Below, in pieces: positions 23,461 to 35,880 of a stretch of DNA of 64,000 nt. Both the position numbers and the translations under genes were made by a program. Origin of the DNA: Sternotherus odoratus. Its lineage: Eukaryota > Chordata > Testudines > Kinosternidae. Within the stretch, counting starts at the first letter, position 1. Each line of letters opens with the position of its first letter. The notes beneath the pieces were generated by a model. The model saw nothing but the letters and a program-made list of their open reading frames with translations, was not told the origin of the DNA and did not search any database. The DNA lies in the NCBI GenBank assembly GCA_032164245.1, contig JAVMKO010000009.1, positions 81,229,212-81,293,211 on the forward strand. The letters run 5' to 3'.

Positions 23461-26386
23461 ACCTGAATCTCCCAACACCCAACGGAATTATAAGACTGTA
23501 TTAGCCCTTCTATCAAATCAAAACTATCTCAAGCTCAAGATTCTAGCTCCCTAAGTCACCAGTGGAAACCAGTGCATGAAAATGAAGCTGCCAGTTAGCA
23601 ACAAATGGAACTAGAGAGTTGGTCAAACTAGAGTGCTCTCACAATACCCCTTCCTTGGGAGAGACTCAAAGTGGGGTCAGAAAAATTGAGATTCAAATCC
23701 ATAGGGAAGCATAAAATGAAAGTTCCTATTTTCTCCCATTTAAATTTAGTATGTTAAATAATTTAAAATTAATGTGAGTGAGTCAACCTAATTTTCAATA
23801 GTCTTAGTAAACAATGTTGTACTACTATTAGCAGGAAAAATTAAAGGATTCAATAAATGACAGATGTGTGTGTCTGGATAAAGAGACTAATTGCCTACAA
23901 CAACATTTGCACGCTAGCTTGTTTTATTTCTTTTCTTTGGGAGCTGATGTAACCTTTCAAGAGCTGAAAGATTTAGAAAGCCACACAACATTACACTGGG
24001 TTTTCTATTAGTATGCCCCATGCAGAGAAAACTGGCAATTATCACCTTGGTGGAATCTGGCATGCCTGTGTTACATTCCCTTTGACCTGCAATGTAGGTC
24101 AGAAGATGTCACTTTCTGGAGTTCTCTGGGGCCTCTGTGTCGTCAGAGTTTACAATGCTGCCTTGTGGTTTGTAGAATGCACAGGAGTCTTTTAAAATGT
24201 GTTGTGCCAATGCAGACAAAATCTGGCTTCGTCTCTCTTACTCGGCCACACTACAATTGAGTTATTTCAGCTGCTCTAAATGAGACAGCCAAACTCTGTT
24301 CTGAGTTACATCTCTGCAAGCCAATAAAAGCTAATGGAATGGCAGGGGTGGATCTCACGGCAGGATTAGCTCAGCTGTCTCCAGTGTTAATTCCCACGAT
24401 TCACCACTGTCACATCCTCAGTAAGGGCCAAACCCTGATCCCGTTAAAGACAATGACAAAACTCCCATTGACTTTGACAGGTCCAGGCTTAGGGTCTACA
24501 TGCCACTTTTGGAAGCATAAAGTGAAAGTTCTGAGGACTGTTTTTCCTGAATCCATCTCAACGGTGAATACTGGGAAACCAATCGGCACAATGTCTGGCC
24601 CAGCTCTGCAACCATCACCTAAGAGTCATCCTCATTCACAAACACTGATATAACCAAATAATCCCATTGAAGTCAACGAGAGTAGTCATGTCCACCAGCA
24701 CCCATAACCGTACACTGTCTGTAAGGCTCGCCTGTTCTCCCTGGTCTGTAAGGAGGCGGGTGTTGAGTCTGGCGGGTGGTGGTGATGTGAGACTCCAGAG
24801 GGATTGCGTGAAGAGGCTGATTACATTTTTGTTATGTTGGTGTGGTTACTCACTTGTTTGAGTTGATCAAGGGCAAGAGATGGGTCTGCTTATTTTGATG
24901 TATTGCTAAAAGGCACCCAGAGCATTGTACAGACACTCTTATTATAGCTTAGTAAAACATTCAATAAAGGAATTAATAATAGGTAAGCCGTAGAATCAGG
25001 CCATCGTCCCTTTTCAATAACAACCTCCAAAGCAATTAATTGATTTACACAATACTGGTTTGCAAAGGTGCAAAACCGAAAAGGTAACAAAAATGAGCAG
25101 AAAAGAACAACTTTTTGCAGGGAGGTTTTTTGGGGGTGAACCAGCCCTTTGGAGTATAAATGACACTAATCTGTGGGGGTGGGGTTGTTTTTCATTTTAG
25201 CCACATACTGCAAGGCTTGCCCCCTTAAGTCTCTAAAACTGTTTTTAATATTTTCCTTGCTTAGACTGTAACTTGACCCAGGCTTTAGATTCGTGTTTTG
25301 TTCATGTAAACCTTTTATGCTGGATGACTTTACTTGTCTTCCTCACCCCAGAAAGTCAGAAGGGAAACATTTTTAAAAGCTGTGGCATTACTCAAGCTGT
25401 GAGGTGGGCGACTCAAAAGCAGCAACATCTTAAAACGTTCTGCACAGGGGCAAGCAAAAAGTCAATAAGGAAATACCATAGTTAGGCTCTTTGTAACTCG
25501 CTGAAAGTGTGAGACAGCAGTTCATTTCCTGATCAGTCATGTGGAAATGGTAAAAAATAATTAAGAGCAATGACTAATCACCAAATCAAAGCAAATATTA
25601 AATAAGCAAACTCTCTCCATTGTCGAGTTTTGTGCAGAAATAAGCAAAGGCAGTCACGTTTAGCCCTTAAACCAATTTTAAAGGTAAGTTTAAAAGAAAA
25701 AAAAACTATTCAGTTTGTGGCTACATCATGTTGGAACATCAGTTACACAAGCTATTGGAATGGCTGGAGCCCAACCATGTGGTTAAAATGGGAATAAAAC
25801 ACAAGGAATCACTTTAAAGTCAGAAATAAATACTATATCAAAAGAAAGAGAATGTATATAGTAAAAGCAAACTCTCCCTCCAAGCTCATATCCTATCCCA
25901 ATTACATTTCAATGTTCCTCCAGAGCTGGAAGTTTGTAATGACAATAATTGAAGATTGAATCTCATGTGATCCAGATGACTCTCTAACTATGCAGCTAAA
26001 ATGTTTACTACATTTCCTGTGCACCATTTTCACCTTTATAGGTTTTTAGGGCTACCAAGAGGGTTCTTAAACCTACAGATGATGAAAATGTGTCACTCCC
26101 TCCTGGCAAATGAGGTATGCAGTACATCTGGGAAGGTGCATCCACACTGCTAATATAAAGCTGTTGGCCATAAAACCGAGGTATTAAAAATTGATGCCAT
26201 TTGGTAGCATTAATAAAAGGCCAAGTTGCCTGAGCAAATTAGATTACTGGGACAAGATGCACCAAAGCAAGTTACATTCTGATCAAAGTCCCTTCCCTGC
26301 TGCTCTCCCCCTAGTTCTGTACTCTTTTCTCCTGCTCAAACGTTTGTTTACTGAGCTCTGCTCTAGCCTCACATCTTCCACATTAT
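23461..26386. other. Unassigned DNA with one short palindrome
   Basis: A short palindrome trace ('gggccaaaccctgatcccgttaaag...caaaactcccattgactttgacaggtccaggc') lies at about 24426-24491. Otherwise only short frames and AT-rich DNA occur. Nothing gene-like. Confidence 0.5.
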
Positions 26387-27038
26387 GGGTATGGTTAGAC
26401 TGAAGATTATAGCGTGTTTATTTGTAGCGCTTCCCAATGTAGCGCAATAGGTATCGCGCTAGAGACTGTACAGATTGAAACCTTGTAGCGCAAAATACTG
26501 TATACATTTGTCGCGCTTCTGACGGCAATATCAGTTGCGGGGTAGGGCAGGTATCCCAGCATTCAGCTGGGTGCAGCCTGCTTTGCAAAGAAGAGGGGTA
26601 AGGGGGAACAGGGAAAGTGTAGGCAATGAGACAAGTTGAGGCTGTCAGTGACTAGGAAACTGACCAGGCTCTGCAGTGCACTCACACAGCTCAATCGGTC
26701 AGCATTTCCAGTGCTTATGGGCTGTGAGTTTTAAGAGAGAAACTGATCAGCTACTTCCTGATTCTTCCCCCCTTTTTCAAAACAACATTGACGTCATTTG
26801 CCTTAAATGGCTTGTTGATTCCCTTATAGCGTAATGAGTTATTCCTGGGTGTTCACATTCCCGCCCTTGCGCTATAGTGTTAGCGCAAAAAGGCTTATCA
26901 CTCTGGAAAAGGAGGTTTAACACTTGCGCTTTAAAAGGGAGTCATTGCTCAAAATCTCCCTTTGAAGTGTGTTCCCTATGAAAATTATAGCGCTACAGGA
27001 GGGTTTTTGCGCCGCAAAGCGCCAGTCTAACCATGCCC
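26387..27038. mobile_element. Non-autonomous DNA transposon with TAGCGC subterminal repeats
   Basis: The termini are GGGTATGGTTAGACTG on the left and the inverse of GGGCATGGTTAGACTGG on the right. The word TAGCGC or its complement recurs near both ends, for example at about 26427, 26443, 26458 and 26487 on the left and 26876, 26881, 26922, 26987 and 27018 on the right, a pattern seen in transposase-binding subterminal repeats. The 652-bp element has no coding frame. Flanking triplets TAT and TCA do not match, so the target duplication and superfamily stay open (hAT or PIF/Harbinger). Confidence 0.75.
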
Positions 27039-27229
27039 TCAGTAACCCCTGTGCTCCTACTGTACTGTATCACCATTCCAAACGTTCCTGATTTCATCCT
27101 CCCAGGGGCCAGCATACACTGAGGCCCAGATCCTGCATGTGCTTATCTTCATGTACTGTGAATAATCCCCTTGAAGCCTCTCCAGCTCTCTTAGATACTT
27201 ATGGGCCCCATGTCTCTTAGTAACGGAGA

Positions 27230-27645
27230 ACCCCACAATATAATGAATTTCTCCTCCCAACATCGTCCTGAGATGGGAAATATCCACATTTTACACGTGG
27301 GAAATGGAGGCATGGAGAGACCAAGGCCGTGTCTACATTACATCCTCTGCGGCTGTACTGACGTAGTATAGACACTTCCTACATCAATGGAGAGGCTGTA
27401 GCTAGGCCGACGGAAGAATTTTTCCATTCATCTAGCTGTGTCTAGTCAAGCTAACTACAACGCTCAAGGGCAAAATTTCCCACAGTCCTGAGCGATGTAG
27501 CGGGGTCGATCACATTTTTAACTGTAGACCAGGCTTAAGAGATTTGCCCAAGGTCCACACACAGTCTGTGGCAGAGCAGGGGACTGAACCCAAGTCTCTC
27601 ACTTCCAAGCGAGTGCCCTAACCACTGGAGTATCCTTCCTCTGTG
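27230..27645 (-). repeat. SINE (MIR-like), minus strand, split by a MITE
   Basis: The blocks 'acattttacacgtgggaaatggaggcatggagagac' (to about 27321) and 'gagatttgcccaaggtccacacacagtctgtggcagagcaggggactgaacccaagtctc' (from 27539) are adjacent in this SINE family. They are separated here by the insertion at 27325-27535. The block 'gtgccctaaccactgg' follows at the expected distance. Confidence 0.75.
27325..27535. mobile_element. PIF/Harbinger-like MITE inserted in a SINE
   Basis: The left end GGCCGTGTCTACATTA and the inverted right end AGCCTGGTCTACAGTTA share the 'GTCTACA(T/G)TTA'-type terminus of other elements at 39.10 and 39.68 kb. It interrupts a SINE exactly, and the flanks CAA (27322-27324) and TAA (27536-27538) fit a 3-bp TAA duplication with one change. 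That fits the 3-bp TWA preference known for PIF/Harbinger elements. Superfamily is inferred from that alone. Confidence 0.65.
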
Positions 27646-27814
27646 GGGCAGTGTAGGATGGAGGGCCATGGATGACTCAAACCAGCAGCAATCACATTTA
27701 GACATGGATGCTGCTGCCACAGTTCCAGTAACTCTTTCCTAGATGGCACAGGCAGGATACTTTTTTTGAAAACTGCGCTCAACGTCTATATTTCATAAAC
27801 ACAATTTGCTGGCC

Positions 27815-27897
27815 AATCAAAGGCCCAATCCAACTGCCATTGAAGTTAATGTGAGTTTACCCTTTGAAATCAACGGGAATTGGATCGGGCTCTAAAG
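27815..27897. repeat. Short palindromic element
   Basis: The left half 'aggcccaatccaactgccattgaagttaatg' is answered by 'ctttgaaatcaacgggaattggatcgggct' in inverse orientation, forming an imperfect hairpin of about 30-bp arms. Confidence 0.6.
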
Positions 27898-28709
27898 CGG
27901 ACGATTTGATTTTTCTAACACATTCATAACATGGGCCTTTGGGGAAATAAAAACTCCCCGCTGTGCCGATCAGGAAAGCAATGCTAGAGCTGAGCTGTGT
28001 GGGGGACCTAAAATAACAATAGCTCCCTCCGAGTTTAAATCAAAAAACCTTTTTCCAGCTTTCCAGTTCTCGAGTTAGAGAATATAGAAACATGGAGCAT
28101 GGTGACACTTTTAAATGCAACAATTTTTTTCCATTAAAAAATTCCAATTTCCTCCCCCAGTTAAAGTCATCATTTTCCAGCTAACTCCATTTAAATGGAA
28201 TTTGGTTTCTGTGGAATATCACCAAAATATGTATTTATTAGGCCTTCTGCCATTATTTTACTCTTCTACAAATATGCAGAAATAGTTCATTACAGGACTA
28301 AAATATTACTAGTCCTTGCCAGTAAGGGAAGGCATTTTTAGCTAGTTACCAGGAGTTTGAACCTCCACTGTCAGGAAGCTGGTTACAGCTTCCCGATTCT
28401 CAACTGCCCAATCCTGGCATAAATCAATGCAAACTTGGTAGATCAGAGAATCCACGCCTTCATTGCTGAACATGACTCAGGACTATTTTTGGTTTTTATT
28501 GCAACTAACTATAGTTTATGATCTCTGCCTAGCAGCTGTTGTACTGCTTTTTCTAGAAATGCGGGGCCAAATTTACCCCAGGACTGAAGTAGACATCACT
28601 GTCTTGACTTCAATAGATGTGTAGCTGTGGTATAAATGGGTGAAATCAGTCCCTTGCTTTTCGCTAACTAGTGCTGTACATACACACTCATCTCTATGTG
28701 ATCAGGTAA

Positions 28710-28835
28710 TAGGGTGACCAGACAACAAGTGTGAAAAATCGCGACAGAGGGTGGGTGGTAATAGGAGCCTATATAAGAAAAAGACCCAAAAAAGCAGGAC
28801 TTCCCTTATAAAAATCAGGACATCTGGTCACCCTA
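28710..28835. mobile_element. 126-bp MITE with TAGGGTGACCAGA ends
   Basis: The left end TAGGGTGACCAGA is matched inversely by TCTGGTCACCCTA at the right end. The flanks TCAGGTAA (28702-28709) and CCAGGTAA (28836-28843) are an 8-bp duplication with one change, as expected of hAT-type transposition. The interior 'gacagagggtgggtggtaataggagcctatataag' has no coding capacity. Confidence 0.8.
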
Positions 28836-28843
28836 CCAGGTAA

Positions 28844-30069
28844 ATATGGTATTTGGTTTCTAGGGAACACTTGCTTATCCTATATAAATAAGACGCTCCC
28901 GTCTGCAGAGCATAAAATAAAAATGACCCCGCTGAGCCGCTCAGAACCAGGGGCGGAAGCAGAGGTATAAGGACTTGTCAGCGTGTCTAGCGGAAGAGAG
29001 GTGATATACCCAAGAACGATGGGATCTAATTTGGAAGGTAACTTTGCTGATAAAATCTGTGGTTGAGAGTAATGCTAACATATTAAGCTATACTCATCCC
29101 TAGAGTAAATCCACTGGAATTCATCGGGGATCAACTTTGCTAGTAGCTATTAAACTCTCAAGGGACCATTTGACTCCCAGGAATCTGATGACAAACTGCG
29201 TCTAGTGACTGCTTTGAAAAATGAGCAATAAGAAAGGGCGGGGGAGGGGGTGAAGCAAGTCACAATCAGGAGCTCTGCCCATGGAATCAAAGAAAAGTTC
29301 ACTCTCAGATATTTCCAGGCAGTGTTAGTCATCTTCACCAGCAGCTACTGCCCAAGATGTCAGCCATATGGTTGCCTTTAAATGGATCCAAAAAATATAC
29401 ACTGGGCCATTTGTAGCATCAACCTCTGAAGCAACAGTCAAGGCAAGGATGGTAGGACACCTGGGGACAGCAGTGTTGAGATAACACTTGGAAGAGAAAC
29501 ACCAGCTTCACTGGCAATAAGCTTAAAAAAACAAAGAGCTACTCAGGTGGCCAGGAGAAAAAGGCACGGAAGAAATAGACCAACTGCTACTGATTTGTAG
29601 AGAATTGTATAACCCTCCCCCATAATCCTCTAGCTCCACATGAGTAGTAAAATGTCTAATGGGAGGGAAAGTTCTGAAATGCAAAAGAGCAACAGCAGAG
29701 TCTTCTGCCGGGACAGCACTAGTCCAAGACAAGGGCTATTTTGTGGAACAGCAGCAATGTTAAGTTCAGTGAATCACCCATGTGCACAGGCTTGGAATTA
29801 ACCCAGCAGAGGCAAATTGCTTTTGCCATTTAACATCATTTCCAATACCAGCAAAGGATTCATAAAAATCTGGGGCAGCAGATTTGGGGTGGTGTTCCTT
29901 CATGCATGCTCTGTGCAAAAACACTGTTCCTCAGTTTGATGAAGTCATGCACAAAAATGTAAGAACTGAAGCACAAAGAGGCTCTGGGTCTCTCCTGGTG
30001 ACATATTAAGTGGATATCCTTCCTTTCCAGTCTGGAATGTTCTTTTTCAGTCTCAGGGGAGAAGTTAAA
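28844..30069. other. Unassigned DNA, no gene seen
   Basis: No frame above 70 codons and no recognised repeats. Confidence 0.5.
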
Positions 30070-30405
30070 GATTTGCTTTCAACTACCTGAAGGGCGATTC
30101 CAAAGAGGATGGATCTAGACTGTTCTCAGTGGTACCAGATGGCAGAACAAGGAGTAATGATCTCAAATTGCAGTGCGGGAGGTTTGGATATTAGGACAAA
30201 CTTTTTCACTAGGAGGGTGGTGAAGCACTCAAACGTGTTACCTAGGGAGGAGGTGGAATCTCCTTCCTTAGAGGTTTTTAAGGTCAGGCTTGACAAAGCC
30301 CTGGCTGGGATGATTTAGTTGGGATTGGTCCTGCTTTAAGCAAGGAGTTGGACTAGATACCTCCTGAGGTCCCTTCCAACCCTGATATTCTAGGATTCTA
30401 TGATC
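30070..30405 (+). mobile_element. CR1 LINE, 3' end, plus strand
   Basis: This carries the CR1 3' segment in order: 'ttcaactacctgaagggcg', 'caaggagtaatgatctcaaattgcag', 'ggacaaactttttcactaggagggtggtgaagcac', 'gttacctagggaggaggtggaatctccttcc', 'ggattggtcctgctttaagcaaggagttggactagatacctcctgaggtccc' and the terminal 'attctaggattctatgat'. The reverse transcriptase part is missing, so it is a 5'-truncated copy. The 69-codon frame at 30109 is a remnant of the ORF2 tail. Confidence 0.9.
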
Positions 30406-30799
30406 GATAGCATTTTTTTCTTAAAAGCACAGAATAATCCCAGTGTCCTGGCCAACATGCTCTCTATGAAAAGAATGTGAATGTTATAATCCATGACTGT
30501 ATATAGATTACATGTTAATTGTATAACACATTGCTCAGTGTCCAGTCTACCTGCCCTATCCAACTCCTCCCCAGACCAGAGAGCACCAGGAAAGATCCAG
30601 GAGACCCAACTGCAGCTAGGAGTCCAGAGAGAATGAGCGACAGTATGCAGATCATGGTAGAATAAAGGTCCACCTAAAACAGTTGGAGAAAAGATTTAGC
30701 TACAAGGTGAATCATGGAAAGGTTCTATCTTGGGTCCTAGAACCTGACAGGGAGAAGTGGAGTGCACTCTTCACAACAGGGAGTGGATACTTAGCGTGA

Positions 30800-30865
30800 A
30801 AACCTGGCCCTATTGAAGTCAGTGGGCATATTCCCATCCACTTCAGTGTGGCCGGGATTTCACCC
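30800..30865. repeat. Short palindromic element
   Basis: 'aacctggccctattgaagtcagtgggcatattcccatccacttcagtgtggccgggatt' folds on 'gaagtcagtggg'/'cccatccacttc' and on 'ctggccc'/'ggccggg', an imperfect hairpin of the same type as at 27.8 kb. Confidence 0.5.
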
Positions 30866-31059
30866 CTGGTATTTATCAGCCGCACAGAGACTGATATCTT
30901 CTCTTCAATGTCAGACCAGGAGGCATGACCTGTGTGAAGGTTAAAGGCTGATGAATCAGGTTGTCCTTGCGACTGCTTGAAATGGAGTACAGGAAGAATT
31001 GTGTTTCTTTCTTTTACAATTTTGTGAGGTGCCCCCATAGTTGCTAGATTAGGAATAGC

Positions 31060-31270
31060 GACAAAGAGTCCTGTGGCACCTTAAGGACTAACAAACGTAT
31101 TGGAGCATAAGCTTTCGTGGGCTAATACCCAGTTTGTCGGATGCATGCCGACGAACTGGGTATTAGCCCACAAAAGCTTATGCTCCAATACGTTTGTTAG
31201 CCTAAGGTGCCACAGGACTCTTTGTTGCTTTTGCAGGTGCAGACTAACAAGGCTACTCCTCTGATTCTAG
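31060..31270. repeat. Fold-back copy of interspersed repeat 'A'
   Basis: The left arm (31060-31140) is the reverse complement of the right arm (31148-31228) with only a handful of differences, around a 'atgcatg' centre. Each arm contains the repeat-A body: 'gtcctgtggcacctta', 'gactaacaaacgtattggagcataagctttcgtgggctaatacccag'. Only the right side goes on into the head block 'tttgcaggtgcagactaacaaggctac' (to about 31256). Single-copy repeat A occurs at 47.78 and 63.83 kb, and another fold-back at 48.30 kb. Confidence 0.85.
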
Positions 31271-32099
31271 ATTACGAATGAATTTCTCATAGTAATTCAG
31301 CAATCCCAAATCTGACTTGCATCAGAAGGTGCCGGTGTTTTAAACACGATTTTTACCCTTTCCAGTAGGGTATAGATTTGTAAGGTGTCAAATGATGCCT
31401 CATATATTCAAATGATGCCTTTAGAAGTTCAGGTTTGTTTTTCTTCACACACAGGCCAGAGCAGATCTGCAGGCTATACAACACCTGAAACCTGCTACAC
31501 ATCGCTCAATCTACTGAGGAGCAGAGTGAATTTCACCCACAGGTTTCTGTGCACTGGATCCGTTACGTCGGGTGTTTTTCTATTAAGATACAGACTTGTG
31601 CAAATCCCAAGCCTTGTGCACTGCTTAAAAGTGCAGCTCAATGTCCTTGGGGTATGATAACTCTGAAAAGTTATTAGGGATGGTACATGCAGATGTTGGA
31701 GACGTTGCGATCTCCAACAAAAACAAAACAACAACAAAAACCAATTAAATGTAGGGAGAACGTAATGTTCCAAGACTTCAGTTCAAGTAGGACATTTGCT
31801 GGAACGTTCTGAATTTTACTGCGCACTTGAGAAACTTTCTGCAACAAGAGCCACAGAAGCTATACATGCCTGTCTTACCAGGCACAAGACTAGAAAGTTA
31901 GATATTTTCACGAATTCCTCCCCCTGTAAAATATATTGCCCATATGAATTGGGCAGACTAGAATTGAAACATCAGACCTCAACACTTCTAAACATTAGGG
32001 CAGTTTAGACCTACAGCCACATTTTAGAGCTTGGGTGCCTTATAACTGCTGACTCCAAATGCCAATTTTGTTAATATTCCTCAGTCCTCTGAACTGACA
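31271..32099. other. Unassigned DNA, no gene seen
   Basis: Short overlapping frames of 90-108 codons lack motifs. No repeats identified. Confidence 0.5.
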
Positions 32100-33055
32100 T
32101 GTAATGGGTTCGTGGTGGGTCCTCCCCTCTGACTCACTAGGAGGCCACTCTGCCTCACTACATCAGTGGGCATTGCTCACAATCATGGAATCAGCAAAGT
32201 CTGGCGTGAAGATCCAGGGCCCAGTGGCAGGGTGAAGTGGACTCACGGTATTAAGGGTCTCCAGCTTTCAGGCCAGACACAGAAGCAGTCTGTGTAGTCA
32301 GGGCCTAGGCAAGACAAGGCCCCAAACAGTCTAAGTGCTCATCCCTCAAACAGGACAGAGAAGTGACGGTTTAGGGCTCAGGCCCTGCGTCAGGGCAGAG
32401 CACCAAACAGTCTAGGAAGCTCAGTCTTCAGGCAGAGCAGAGCAGTGGACAGTATAATGTCCTAGCTCTGGTGGAGAGTAGGCTAACACAGGACTCCTGG
32501 CCTACAGCAGGGAGGCTGCCACCCCTGGGGTGAGGTGGCAGGTGACAGGGGGACCCAGGCCCACCCAACTCCACCAGGTCTCCACCCAGGGCTTCATGGT
32601 GGTGGAGTGTTCTGCCACCGGGTCAGCAGAGAATCCAGCCGCCACACACTTACTGGGTCTCCAGCAGCAATGCAGTCAGACTGGACTTGGCTATCCCTGG
32701 GCCATTTCCTCCCCTCCCCTCTGGGTTTACCTGGAACTGTGGGTGTTCTCTGTCTCCTCAGGGTAGGTAGCTAGCAGTAGTCCCAGTGACTCCTAGTGTC
32801 TCAGTTGGCCTCTGACCAGCCCTCAACTCAGCGAGGTTCCCCTTCAGTCTCCAGGCTTGGGAGCAGGCAAAAGGTGTCTGTCTCTTCCAGTGGCTGCAGC
32901 CCAACAGAGCTCCAGGACCTGCCCTTTATATTACCTGTCCCGCCTTCTAACTTCCAGTTGGTTGAGAGGGACAGGCATGGCCTGGCTCTGCCCACCTAGG
33001 TTCAGGAGTGGTTTGTTCCCCTCCAACTCTGTGCAAGGCCACTCTGCTTCATACA
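32100..33055 (+). mobile_element. LTR-like element, probably Ty3/gypsy, right end uncertain
   Basis: It begins TGTAATGGGTTCG, close to the TGTAACGGGG start of the LTR at 12267. The same style of promoter occurs late in the element ('gacctgccctttatattacc', about 32919-32938). Composition, length and block order resemble that LTR ('caggcttgggagcaggc', 'ctccaccaggtctccaccc'). The right end is placed near 'cttcataca' at 33055 only by comparison, and no clear target duplication was found (TGACA left, AGGCA right). Frames inside it are not genes. Confidence 0.55.
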
Positions 33056-33059
33056 AGGC

Positions 33060-35880
33060 ACTAGTAGTCAGCCAAGAGAATGGTGAGAGAATTTGATTTT
33101 CAGGCTGCAACTTCTATGGTACCTGCCACTGTAGTTGAAAATGTTGATAGTTTTCATTTGAGACTGAAAGTGAAGAGGCAAATACTCTTATTATAGGACC
33201 AGCTTTCCAATATGTTAGCAAAGTAAAGAATAAGTTACGTGTCTGAAAAGGAAGAACATACTCTGCACAGTAAGAAGAGCGCATACTTCCCATGTAACAG
33301 GCAGATTTAGTATACTTAAAACATTCCTTGAAGATATACCGATTTCCGGAAGAATGTTCCTATTAATGTTGGATTAATGGTTTCAGTTTAAATCCAGACG
33401 GATACATGTTTTTAGGTTGCCCAATTCCTCTGCACAACAAAGTCTAAACATTCTAAGTTTTATAAGTGAACCACAAAAGTAATCTCACTATTTCTCCATA
33501 TCCCTGTTTCATCTCTAGTAGACTGGTGCATCTTCATTTTTCTGAATACTAAAAATCCTATAGAACTCAAGGTGTATGGAACTATTCATCCATTAATAAT
33601 TGTGGACCTGTTTCCAGTAGACCTTCTAGCATGGCAGACATACTAGTCCTCAATTGGATGATTATGTAGGATGTGGAATGATATATCTCTCAAAAGGGGT
33701 ATAAGGGCCTAAGAAAGTTGATAAAAATACCATTCTTCAGGATTACAAGTCCTGAACTTTGCATGTCTTTTTCTATATGGAAATGAGCAGAATAGCAGTT
33801 GTTTGGATTCAAATTTCAGAAGTTTGCAGGAACACAATGGTTTGCTAAGGTTGATCAAATTCCAGCATCTCTAGGCTCAGCTATCATGAAGGCCATTTAA
33901 CTTATTTTTGCAAAATGCAAATCAGTAGTGCTAATCTTTCCATATTAATTAGCCCTTTGCTCCACACTCTTTGGGCTTTAAAAAAAAATTCACAAACTTT
34001 TCCAGGATTTATTTTTACCGGCATTTTTTTGAAATCATTTCTGAAAATGTTATGAAATATTTTCACCTACTGAAAACTGCATTTTCTTTCTAAAATGATG
34101 CTGATAAATGTGGGAAATGGGTTCATTTCAAACCCAGTGCAACAGAAAGAAACTTGTAACATCAACATGTTCCCAATTTTTTGAGCAGGGTTAGCTGAAG
34201 GCGGAAAGTGAGGACAGCTTTGTGTGTTCCCAGGATAAAGACTACAATCAGTCTCCTTCTCCGAGAAGGTGAAGAAACGAGATGACAGACCTACTAGCAG
34301 CTATATCCTGTTCAGGAAAACAGCTATGGAAAACGGTTAGGTGAGTTGCTTGATTTCAGCTGAGGTAGATGGCTGAGTCACCAAGGAATTAATAAGCCAG
34401 TGTTTATTTTCTCTTTGCTCTCCTTTTGTCTTCTATCCTGCTTCAGGAAAAGGAGTTTTGTTTATATAATCACGGATGAGAGAGGACCATGTGGGAACTG
34501 ATGTAATCATTTTTTCAGATGATGTAATTCCATTTAGATAGTTTGATGGTGATCGGGTGGAGGAGGAATTTCAGCAACAGCCCCTGTCTTACCAGGATGA
34601 ATTCCAAGAGAGTATCTGCTTCATATTATATTAACCACACTTTGAAAAACACTTATTACAGAGCAAGAAAGGTAATCACTGTGCAGAAAAATACCTGGAG
34701 ATATGTTTATTTGAAAAGATATTAATATTTTAAGACTTAACAGAAGCTTTTAAGTATCAAACTGATTATTTATTTCAAAAGTGGGCCCCATCCTGAACTG
34801 TTATGAAACGGCTCCAGGAGCTATGGCATTTTATACCCATGGAGGAAATGGCCCGTAGTTTCCAATTATTCTCATTGCATTCAATTTGCACTGTTTCAAA
34901 TACTGGTGAGAAAATAACACTAAAGTAACCAGATGGCAGAGTATATCGGAATACAATAAATGCAGTCAATGCTCGGCTGATGAATGAATTACATTTTGCA
35001 ATGGACTTCTGCTTTGTTATGCATTTCCTTCACTACTAAATGACACTGGAACTTTAATACTTCACTCGACAAGTGACTACTTAAATAAGTGCAAAGTAAC
35101 AGGCTTGTTGGTCTCTATGACAGGCCATACATAATCACCATAGAAATATATAATTACACCTGTCAACCTCATCTTGTGTAATTGATTCAATAACTAACAA
35201 TGTCAGTAGTAGCAGACTAAGCTTAGAGGTCTCACTCTGTGAAAATACTCATACATGGCTAAACATCTTGGTATTTTAATTGCTTGTCATACTGCCAAGG
35301 TTCCTATATTGTATCTATCTCCACAGCAACAGACTGGAATGAGAAAAGCACTTTTAATAACTGTAAATGTGAATTTATAAACTTGTTCTCATTTTATAGG
35401 GCTTAAGGGCACCATGGAGCATTTTAAAGTCACCTGGAGATGAAGTTGAATTTGGGGGAAAGTATAGTTTGTGTATATCATGTAACTATGCTATAAAATA
35501 AAACCAATCACATACAGGTTTGAAAAATCTTTGTAATTACCTATCAGAATAAATCAGCTCATGCTTGAAAGTAAATACATGCCCAGTCTGACAAGAAGTT
35601 TTAATCGTAGTGCTTCTGGAGTAGCTGTGCGTAAACAACTTCTTCAGAACTGCACTGCCTAGATGGCTCAAACTATGGTGTGACTGTGGAAAAAATAAAT
35701 CAGTGTAACGTTTGAAAAAACTTGTAGTCAGAGTTACACTGGCTGCTATTTGTAAATTGCTTTAAAACTGAAAGGCTCTAATGGGCCAAATTCTAATCCA
35801 ATGGAACTCAATGGCAAACTCCCCCGGACTGCAACGGCAGTAGGATATGGGATGACGTGCTAAGTAATTTTACTATTGAC
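33060..35880. other. Unassigned AT-rich DNA, no gene seen
   Basis: No frame over 65 codons. A T-rich block near 33980-34110 resembles the degenerate AT repeat. A palindrome trace 'ggccaaattctaatccaatggaactcaatggc' lies at 35783-35814. Nothing else recognised. Confidence 0.5.

Noticed and set aside
31060..31228. Possible CRISPR-like or tRNA-like structure because of the strong hairpin
   Set aside because: There is only one inverted pair and no repeated spacers, and the sequence matches an interspersed repeat seen elsewhere in the window.
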